Below, piece by piece: positions 56,125 to 64,000 of a stretch of DNA of 64,000 nucleotides (positions within the stretch are counted from its first letter, which is position 1; every line of letters starts with the position of its first letter). The notes beneath the pieces were generated by a model that was given only the letters and a program-made list of their open reading frames with translations, had not been told where the DNA came from and made no database searches. Position numbers and translations under genes: made by a program. This stretch comes from Diplolepis rosae (taxonomy: Eukaryota; Arthropoda; Insecta; Hymenoptera; Diplolepididae): NCBI GenBank assembly GCA_030998225.1, contig JAPYXD010000698.1, forward strand, positions 4,939,001 through 5,003,000, in the 5' to 3' direction.

Positions 56125-57420
56125 TTAAGGGTCAGTGCAAGTCCAGAATATGAATAAAACACATTATTGATGAATGAAACGTCGATAGTGAGACAAATAT
56201 GATAATAATATCGAAGATCTCTTGTTGATATACTCGAAAAATCAATAATGCTTTCAGAAAACCAAAATGCCGAATTAATTTGAATGGACCACAATGAGAG
56301 TCAACCTTAATCTCAATTGAATTAATCTTACGATAATTACGAAATGCAGGTACTTAGAATGTAGCACTATACATGTAGGACAATCAAGATGATCTTGAGG
56401 ATAATTTCGATATAGGAATAACGAGCGTAGAAACTCGGATTCCTGTTGGCATGATTATTGTTAAATCGACATCTCCCTCTCTCTTTCTCTGAGAAGTAAC
56501 TTGAGCGAGTGGTTTGTCCCTCCTCAGGGCGACCTCGCTTTTCCTCCTCTCAACTCTCAACGAACGAGGACGTAGTATAACTTCACTTCGCCAAGAAAGC
56601 ACCCTTATGCCAACGGCTTGTGTACATCCCTGTAAACTGCTACACTGATGTGACACCAAGCAAGCAACCAGGCAACAAGCTGGGTGAGTGGGTGGAGAAT
56701 AGTGAAGGGGGTTGAGGGGCCAGTCGAGCTGATGGTATGGGGTGGGTCATGGGGGTAGGGAGTTGAGCCGGTAATCGATATCTCCAAAGTAAACGAAGAG
56801 AGAGAAAGGGAAACCAAGAGAGACAATTCCAACTGTGGGCTAGACGTAAAGTGGGTAGCAATGGCTCGGGGAAAGGGGAGCAGTTACAAGAGAGAGTAAG
56901 AGAATCAAACCAAGAGAGGAAATCCTGCTAAGAGAGATAGAGAGAGAGAGAGGGAGAAATAGATGTCGAGGGTTTGTCAGCCACCGGCAAGTAATATACG
57001 GGTAGATATACAGGACACTGTTTCTATCTATACTATTCATGTAGATATATCTGATGTTCTAATTTGGCGCTAGTGAATAACCTCTTTTCTTCCTCACACG
57101 ATTTTCATTAGTATAATACTCACTTTAAATCGTGCCTCTTTTCGTCTTTCTTGCAAGGTTGCTTTTTGTTTATTATAGATCAATTTTGAGAACAGAAAGC
57201 AGTAATCTGTTCTTCATACATACGATCTCTATTGTCGTTCGAGTCGAAATTGGATTACTGTTCTCCGTTCCTCATGACCCTTCACTGTGGCGAGGTGAAA
57301 CCAACCTTATCCTTCATCTGATCCTTCATGTTCTGGTCCATGTTCTACATTGTAGGTTGATTTAGGTAATGAGCGATCGTAAGTGTTTTAATCTCCTCAT
57401 TAATACTTCTTTTCATAAAA
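56125..57420. other. Non-repetitive island with GA-rich simple repeat
   Basis: 56450-57050 is GC-richer. An AGAGAGAG tract lies at 56930-56960. Overlapping frames on the minus strand (56384-57040) are Ser/Leu/Pro-rich shadows of purine-rich DNA and have no known domain. No gene is called. Confidence 0.35.
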
Positions 57421-57422
57421 TA

Positions 57423-58351
57423 CTACTGTGGGCAAAAACCTTAGGTGAATTTTTAATTTAAACTTCGCGGGCTAACCGATTCGGGCAACCTCTTTTATTT
57501 TTATGTTGGTCCTACTGTTACTAACATCTGTGCCAAATTTCATGTGAATATCATCATTTGTTACATAGTTACGCTTGTGTTTTCTAAACGACTAAAAGTG
57601 ATTTTTTTCGATTTTTACAATGTCTGAATTTGTTGAGCAAAGAAGTGCCATTAAATTTTGTTTGCGAAATGAAATTTCAGTTGCGGAAACGTTCAGAATG
57701 TTGCAGAAGACCTTCGGTGATTGGACCATGTCACAGAAAAATGTTTATAAGTGGTACAGAGACTTCAAAGAAGGCAGAGAACGTGTTCATGACTTGGAAC
57801 GCCCCGGACGACCATCAACATCAACTGACGAGCAACACGTCAATCAAATCAAAGAATTATTGCACAAAAATCTTCGATTGACAATTAGAGACCTTGCTGA
57901 CACTATTGGCATTTCAAGAGGATCACTCAACACCGTTGCAAAAGATATTTTGGGCAGAAAACTCGTGGCTTTTGCATCACGATAATGCGCCGTCTCACAC
58001 TGCACTCGTTCTTCGTGACCATTTCGCCAAAAACTCAACGCATATCGTTCCACAACCACCATATTCGCCTGATTTGGCTCCGTGTGACTTCTGGCTGTTC
58101 CCCGAACTCAAAAGACCACTCCGAGGACACCGTTTTGACACGATTGAAAAGATACAAGCCGAATCGAAGAAGGCTTTGAAGGCAATTCCGGAAATCGAAT
58201 TTAACAAGTGTTTCGAAGATTGGAAAAAACGTTGTCATAAGTGCATTATATCGGGAGGGGATTACTTTGAAGGGGATGAAATTGATTTGGATAAATAAAT
58301 GAGAATTTTTCATTTTATAACAAAACTCACCTTAGTTTTTGCCCACGGTAG
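57423..58351 (+). mobile_element. Internally deleted mariner element
   Basis: CTACTGTGGGCAAAAACCTT and its imperfect complement (AGTTTTTGCCCACGGTAG) are flanked by TA at 57421-57422 and 58352-58353. The element is 929 bp. The missing 350-400 bp correspond to the centre of the transposase. Confidence 0.9.
57620..58298 (+). pseudogene. Mariner transposase with a central deletion and frame change
   Basis: The first frame (57620-57985) encodes [20 protein letters not shown], the paired HTH region with WYRDFKEGR, the [10 protein letters not shown] linker and [19 protein letters not shown]. After AKDI the original frame is lost at a deletion joint near 57945. The second frame resumes [20 protein letters not shown] (second catalytic Asp), SPDLAPCDFWLFP (third catalytic Asp, 34-residue spacing) and ends FEGDEIDLDK. 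The segment with the first catalytic Asp is gone. Apart from this joint there are no stops, so the deletion is probably recent. The N-terminal peptide of 121 residues could still bind element ends. Confidence 0.9.
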
Positions 58352-58384
58352 TAGAACTTGTATCGACCTTTAAATAATAAATTC

Positions 58385-58505
58385 TACGGTGTTGTTGTTA
58401 ATAATTGACTTTGGGGTCCAAAAATAATAACTCAGAAGGTTACGTGCTTTCGAACGTTTCGACTCTGATCAGAGTTCTCATAAGTGATCTTTATTTCTAA
58501 AATAT
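58385..58505 (-). repeat. Hammerhead-like repeat (copy 4)
   Basis: The minus strand reads CTTATGA (58484-58478), a stem II with ACTCT/AGAGT arms and a GATC loop, and GAAAC (58460-58456). The second box is intact and the first has one change. The flank TTGGGGTCCAAAAATAATA matches the other copies. Confidence 0.5.
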
Positions 58506-58515
58506 CAAAACAATA

Positions 58516-59490
58516 GTCTACTGTGCATAAGTCACCGGGCACTTGTTTTCAACCATTTACATGAAAGCTTCTAATTTCTAAAATACCTAATATTGCATTT
58601 TTTCTGCATTTTTGAATTTTTCTCAGCTTATTATAACGGTAAATTTACAAAGACTGTTGGAAACGTATCAAAAATATTTTGATACATTTTTTCTTCATAT
58701 TAAAATTAATATTAAAGAATTTGAAAATCTTTCTGCGGAAAAAAACAAAAATTTCAAACTCACCTAAATTATTAAAATTAATATTTAGAATAACAAAGTT
58801 GTGAGAATACAAAGGACTCTCATATTTGAAAAATGGATTTCAAAAATGATAAAAATTGATAATATGAAAAAAATAGAAAAAACCATTAAAAAATACAATA
58901 AAATTATTTTTGTCCGCCGTACACAGAAAACTAGCTTTGTCGGTATCGTTTTGCGTGCGAAAAGTTGATTTTCCCGCGCTAGTGTTGTAAAATTTTAAGT
59001 GTGGGAAAAATTAAATCAAACATAAAATTTTACCGCACTAGTGCGGGAAAATCAACTTTCCCCACGCAAACGATACGAAATATACTATTTCCAAATTTCT
59101 TTGATAAATAATTTCACAAATTTGAAGTTTTACAACTTTGTCGTTCTGAGCTCAGATTTTGGCTGCATTAAAAAAAATGATTACAATTTAATTGTTACAT
59201 CACTGACATTATACGTAAATCTCATTTTGAAATGAGTCAAGAAAAGTTAAAAAATATTTTTTATTTCAAGAGTTATTCAAAATTTGAAAAAGCTTGGAAT
59301 TTTTGCTTTTTCTGTTAATATTTTTGTTAATAATGGACTAAAAAATTTCGTGTTGGGGTCATTAAATGCAGAATTTTGTTACCTTCCATGTTATTCTGAG
59401 GAAAAAACTGCATTGTTGGGTATTTTATAGATTAGAAGCTTTTATGCGAATCGTTAAAAACAAGTGCCCGGCGACTTTTGCATAGCAGTG
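58516..59490. mobile_element. TA-flanked element, CACTGCTATGCAAAAGTC-type ends
   Basis: The right end (complement of GACTTTTGCATAGCAGTG, before TA at 59491-59492) matches the left end GTGCATAAGTCACCGGGCAC imperfectly. AAGTGCCCGG and CCGGGCACTT lie subterminally. It contains fold-back words shared with 40370-40885, and CCCGCGCTAGTG/CACTAGTGCGGG around 58970-59050. No transposase. The left boundary is uncertain by a few bases. Confidence 0.6.
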
Positions 59491-59491
59491 T

Positions 59492-59695
59492 AAATAAAAT
59501 ATCACTGGAAAAACTCACTGATTGACCAGCGAATTTCACTGTTGACCAGTACATTTCACTGATTAACCAGTGAATTTCCCTGGTGGAATCAGGAAAATTC
59601 CACTGATTTCTATGTGTAAGACTTATAACTTACGAAATAGTGGTTTTCCACTGTGAATCAGTATGTGTTTACTGTTTCGGATTTAGGGAGTACCT
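59492..59695. mobile_element. CTCTCTAAA-type MITE, copy without the coding-like insert
   Basis: It consists of CACTGATT/AATCAGTGAA words and ends GGATTTAGGGAGTA. AAGACTTATAAC and GTGGTTTTCCACTG align with both sides of the extra segment in 29008-29613, giving the empty form of that copy. The left end is worn. Confidence 0.6.
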
Positions 59696-59699
59696 AAAC

Positions 59700-60460
59700 T
59701 AAAAAACAAAGGATTATTTATGAAAAAATAGCTGAGAATTGCTAATACGAATTCTAATGCTCAAATATCTTTTGATTAATAAAAAACTTCTGATAAAAAC
59801 ACATAAAAAATCACTTAGAGTAAAAAATTGAAATGTAGCACATAAATTTGAAATATAAACGTAAAATATAATTGGATTGCACATAAGAATGCCAGTGTTA
59901 AAATATTAATTGTATGGAAAAAACATGTGTTCTAGCAATGGGATATCTAAATTTTCCAATCAGAAATATATACTAGTTTTTTTAGTTTGAGTACTTCAAA
60001 GTTATGTGCTAGAATTTTATTATTATTCATAAGGAAGTTTTAGGTATTTTATCGATGTTTTATGTAAATTTCCTCAAGGTTTTTTACTTTTTTTCACATT
60101 ACCAAAATTAGCTACAAAATAGAGCTCATATTTGCAATATTTTATTTCTTGTTTTGATATTTTAGGAATAAAGATCACTGATGAGTTATTTTTTCTGGAC
60201 CTTAAAGCCAATTATTAACAAAAACATCGCATAAAGTACTTCTTTTGTTTGAACTATATTAATAATCAGTATAGTAAAGATAAAAGTAGTGATGATAAAG
60301 AGAATCACTTAACTATTATTATGGATAACCTGATAATATATCATCTAGACCAATAATCACAAAGGCATTTCCTATTGATTTCTAGTCTGAGAGTATAACA
60401 AACAGAATTTGATTAAATTTCTTGTATGCTAAAAATAATTTCAAATGTTGCTTTCCATTT
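59700..60460. other. AT-rich stretch, nothing recognised
   Basis: No frames of note, no repeat ends. Confidence 0.3.
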
Positions 60461-60667
60461 TTAAGAGGATCCGCCACCTTTAATTGGTATATTTTTGATT
60501 TTTTGACATTTTCCAAAAATGTTATTTTTTTATTCTCTATTTTTTTCTTGTAATAATAAATAAAATTAAAAGTTACTACGATTTACGAATAACGCGTTTT
60601 TAGCGAAAATTAGCTCTTCACACAAAATAGTTTGTTTATTTATTTACTAATATTTTTGAATTATTAA

Positions 60668-60739
60668 CCCTTTGCACTCGAGACCTTCAAGAATTCAAAT
60701 CAGGCGGGCGCCGTATCGGCGCCGCTCGAGTGCTAAGGG
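60668..60739. mobile_element. 72-bp TTAA micro-element
   Basis: CCCTTTGCACTCGAG and CTCGAGTGCTAAGGG are inverted ends flanked by TTAA at 60664-60667 and 60740-60743. The inner GGCGCCGTATCGGCGCC is a strong hairpin. It is close to the minimum needed for two ends, and is GC-rich in an AT-rich host. Confidence 0.75.
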
Positions 60740-60743
60740 TTAA

Positions 60744-60865
60744 TGAATTTGAAATCTTTCTGTGGATAAAAAAACGCTTTCGACTCCGCTGGGATTCGAG
60801 CCCCGGCCTTTCAATTGCCGGTGTAGGCATTGGCAAAAATTTCGAACTCAATTAAATAATTTGAT
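60744..60865. repeat. tRNA-like repeat family, internally deleted copy
   Basis: GAATTTGAAATCTTTCTGTGG, then CGACTCCGCTGGGATTCGAG (T-arm half) and TTGCCGG, then a direct jump to GTAGGCATTGGCAAAAATTTC. Box A and the body are missing. Confidence 0.55.
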
Positions 60866-61305
60866 ATAATTTCTGAATTATATTGAAAATGGTATATAAC
60901 AGGTATCCCTATAAAAACACAATGTATATATTGCCTTTATGTATATACATATATGATTTAGTAACACAATATTTTTATTTTTATTTTGGGATACTTTATC
61001 TTTTTATTTTATTTGTAACTTTTTTTTCAGTCATGTTACCTCATTTTTCATATCCACAAATTTGCCACACATTGTAAGGAACAAAATAAAAAAATAATCA
61101 TGACAATTGGTTAAAAAACAAAAAAGTTACTCAAAGTCAAAAAATGCCCAAATAACTCAAAAATTTTAGTTTAAAAATACATAAAGGTGCTGAAATTTTT
61201 AAAAACCCCCAAATTCTTTCTAAATAAAGGTACTAAACATAAAAAAATTATATGGAAGGTCTAAATTTAAAAAATAAAAATAATAAAAGTGATTGATCCT
61301 CTTAA

Positions 61306-62065
61306 AGAAATATTTCAAATCTTTGAAAAAAATCATTGATATGTTATAATTTAACGACGAATCTACATTCTTGTTGTTATGGTCATTGGTTCGCTTTCAG
61401 AAAGGATAAAAATATAAATTGCAATTGACTCCGTGTTCCTGTTCGCTAATTATTTTTGCTTGCAAGTTGACGACAGTGTTGCGAGTGACGTAAGTCATAA
61501 AGATTGCGAGAAAAAAGGGAAAAGTAAGGAAAGAGGAAAAGAGTATCTAGAAACGAAAAAGAGAAGGAAAGCGACTCAATCACCCTATCAAAGACTCGGT
61601 GCTGAGAGATCCCCCTCGAATAACCAGAGGGCTAGAATTATCGGCACAACCTCCTTCCCACTCTTATTGGATTCGACTCACCGAGCTACGTAAAAAGATC
61701 GATATATATAGATACCGATACACCAAAGTGAATATCCAAGCCAGTCCCGCTGGCTTGATACGTACCAATTTCCCTATTCAATATTGTTTCTCTATATGAT
61801 GCCTCGGCTTTTCTGAAATTTCGAATATCGTACTCGCTCGTCGATGCAAATGAAAGGTAGCTAGAGAGCAGGAAAACAGGTTATAGTTCGTCAATGCGAA
61901 TAAACAAATTTTGGAGCTGCAGTCTTTCAATTGAGGTAGATAGCAAATTCAATGGAAAAGGAAATTGGGATGTGATTCTCGGGATTAGTTGGCCTTAGGG
62001 TTTGTTTCGCTTGGAGTCTTGAAAAGAAATACTTCTTATTTTTGGGACTCGATATTCAACTTTCT
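61306..62065. other. Non-repetitive island, no gene assigned
   Basis: An 86-codon plus frame (61433-61693) is Lys/Arg/Ser-rich (DCEKKGKSKERGKEYLETKK) and lies in GC-richer, repeat-free DNA downstream of the Groucho-like exons. CTTGCAAG and GACGTAAGT near 61464 and 61490 could act as splice sites of a very short exon, but nothing in the encoded sequence matches the Groucho family as I know it. Left unassigned. Confidence 0.3.
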
Positions 62066-64000
62066 CCTTCTTTACAATATAAGGCTACTTTTACTTTCTA
62101 AATTGAAAAAAGACAATATTTAAATATATAAAAAAAAACTATTTTATTTATAATTATAATTTTTTTCATACATTGTTAACAATATTTTAAGGTTTACAAA
62201 ACAATTTTTTGTGGCACTTTTAATTACTTTTTACCACTGCAGAGGGCGTCTTCCAAAAGATGCATTTTAATTTGCGGGACACTTTTCTGCCTTCCTGGAA
62301 CAAATTTATTTAAAATTGCAACGCGATTTAATTCATGAGACTTGAAACTAAACAATAAACCTTCAAAAATTTAATTTTTTTATATTTGTATGGCCTTTAT
62401 ACGCGATTTTATAAAAAGTTCGAAAAAACGCCTGTTTTGGGGATGAATTTACCCCTGTACTAAAAATATGGGGTGGTTTTTTTAACTTTTTAGAGGTTTA
62501 ATTACTAGTTGTTTATATAAAGTATCAACAAAATTTTTGTTTACTCAGATTGGTTTAGTAGATTTTGAGAAAAACGCGTTTAAAGTTTTTTTACTATAAT
62601 TTTATTCAATAAAAGGGTCATAATTGCATTCTTTCTATTTCGAATTTCTTAATAAAATTTTAGGGAAGTATTTCTATGATACTAAGGAGCATTTTTACGT
62701 AAAAAAAAATCGATTTTTTGAAAATTTAGAAAGTTAGTCCCCTTAACAAGATTTTTCCTTTTTACGACGTTTCTTATTTGTCAAAAAAGTGATAACATAG
62801 AATGATTTAATTCCAAGGTAATTATTTTATTTTATATGGAAGGTAATATGAAATGTAATAAGAATGTTGTAGTAAGTGTTATAAAGTAATGAAATGGTGT
62901 ATTTTACTGTCTACATTGTTGGAAAATCTGAATAAATTAAATAATATGATTTTTTTGAAGACTTATTTTTCCCTGGCAAAATTGGCTTCGGTCACTGATT
63001 TTCATTTATGAAGAAATTGCATGCAGAAGTTTTTGCTATCTTATTCAACACGAATTGCGGGTAGAAAGATTGGCAAAAAAATGAACGTAGATGTCTCTAA
63101 AAAAATCGGAGTTCAATCTTCCACACTTTTCCAATTATCAGTTCCACTAAAAAATGCGAAAAACAGAATTTGCATAATCAGCGAATACTGACTCAATATA
63201 GCGGTAATATAATTAAAAAATTATTAAGAAAATTATTATGAATGCGAGTATGCGAGTACAAGAAAAACCGGCAATGATACATTTCCAACGACGAGTAGCA
63301 TTAAAATCGCCGATTTTGGACATTATCGATTTTTTAAGTGTCGTCCATATTTTTTAAAAATCTGAAAAAATTATCACATACGCGTCTTTAGTAGACATAT
63401 TATTGACGAAAAACTCAACTTTGTTTTCGAATTATTTAATCGAAATAATTGCATGCAAAAATTTTCGGAATTTTTTTTGCGAATTTTACGCGCAAAAATT
63501 CGCGAAAAATTTATAGAAGTTTCTCTTGATAAGACTAATGATTTACAAAAGTACGGTGCTTGATTTTAGATTTTTTTCCATTCAAAACTATTTCTTTAAT
63601 TAACAAAAAACGGGTGATTTTTTGACAAAAATCGGATGTCCAAGTTTGACCGGTCACAATTTTGTCAAATTTTTTTTTTGAAGCTGCGATCCATTACCGT
63701 AGAATCTAATAAATTAAAAAATAATTTAGGATTTTTAATTTCGAATAACCCATTGAGGAACTGGAATGGTCACCACAGAACGTCTTTCGCAAAACATTTT
63801 CCGGCAAACTACGAGTTTTTCATCAATTTTTAATTATTTTTCAAAGAAAATTTGACAAAGCATCAATAAAGTTATATACTTTCGGATACTAAAATGATTG
63901 AAAAAAGATACACATTTAGCAAAGAAAAAAAAATTCTCAAAAAATACGCTTTTCTTCCTCCTCTGATTGCGACTAACCCCTTAAAAGAACCAATTTTTGA
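62066..64000. other. AT-rich end of window, possible TTAA element remnants
   Basis: GTTAGTCCCC before TTAA (62750-62753 region) and ACTAACCCC before TTAA (63980 region) look like right ends of TTAA elements, but I could not find matching left ends. AAAACGCGTTTAAAGTTTTT near 62573 resembles a word in the 11042-13153 element. A 65-codon frame near 63636 has no domain. Confidence 0.3.

Larger units (their letters stand above)
60465..61301. mobile_element. TTAA element, GAGGATCCGCCA ends, with nested inserts
   Basis: GAGGATCCGCCACCTTTAAT and the complement of AAAGTGATTGATCCTC are flanked by TTAA at 60461-60464 and 61302-61305. The interior matches 53164-54124 (GTTTAGACC-type fold-back words, AAAATACATAAAGGTGCTG). 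The 72-bp TTAA element and a tRNA-like repeat fragment are nested at 60668-60865. Confidence 0.75.

Noticed and set aside
61433..61693. 86-codon Lys-rich frame with possible micro-exon splice sites near 61464 and 61490
   Set aside because: The encoded residues match no Groucho segment that I know, and the splice signals alone are too weak for a call.
62738..63985. Possible TTAA element between GTTAGTCCCC and ACTAACCCC ends
   Set aside because: Both candidate ends point the same way (right ends), and no matching left end was found in the window.

Overview
This is an AT-rich nuclear genome window from an arthropod, most likely an insect. The evidence is GT-AG introns, a Pol III tRNA-Glu gene, Groucho-type exons, several lineages of mariner and a very dense load of miniature inverted-repeat elements (MITEs). 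A hymenopteran would fit, but nothing seen here proves the order. Nothing looks bacterial or viral.

Host genes are few. Two plus-strand exons (51102-51208 and 51805-about 51880), joined by a 596-bp intron, encode the start of the N-terminal Q domain of a Groucho/TLE co-repressor, and the protein is unusually divergent. A tRNA-Glu(CTC) gene lies on the minus strand at 23528-23599. No other host protein gene can be supported. The non-repetitive islands (about 1-560, 2400-3870, 6900-8060, 15180-15700, 19620-20350, 23070-23780, 26960-28145, 29620-30880, 32830-33480, 34900-36410, 39130-39780, 42640-43195, 43820-45050, 54130-55800, 56130-57420, 61310-62060) look like intronic or intergenic DNA.

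Most of the window is transposon sequence. Five mariner-type elements or fragments carry broken transposase genes: 9894-10752 (minus), 10757-14112, 45904-50985, 55825-56124 (minus, fragment) and 57423-58351. A sixth Tc1/mariner element of DD41D type lies at 49664-50593. Two mariners act as insertion traps. The one at 45904-50985 holds two TTAA-flanked elements side by side and an element with an 8-bp target duplication, which itself holds the DD41D element. Removing the insertions leaves a mariner of about 1295 bp. The mariner at 10757-14112 holds another side-by-side pair of TTAA elements.

Many short families are spread through the rest: TTAA-flanked (piggyBac-like) elements, TA-flanked MITEs with CTCTCTAAA, CACGGAGAAA or CACTGAGAAA ends, PIF/Harbinger-like MITEs with 3-bp duplications, long fold-back elements, a tRNA-like repeat family, a 139-bp tandem repeat, and an AT-rich family ending in CACTGTTAGAAATT that dominates 30880-39125.

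The main observations for follow-up are: (1) TTAA elements repeatedly abut another element and share one TTAA, four times, with TA elements doing the same twice; (2) a minus-strand repeat present in four copies carries a hammerhead-ribozyme-like core with compensatory changes in stem II; (3) many MITE families are filled from end to end with copies of one family-specific short motif; (4) a MITE copy contains a fragment resembling a peritrophin-A chitin-binding domain that a sister copy lacks; (5) a cluster of GCGAAGC-type mini-hairpins; (6) the divergent Groucho exons.
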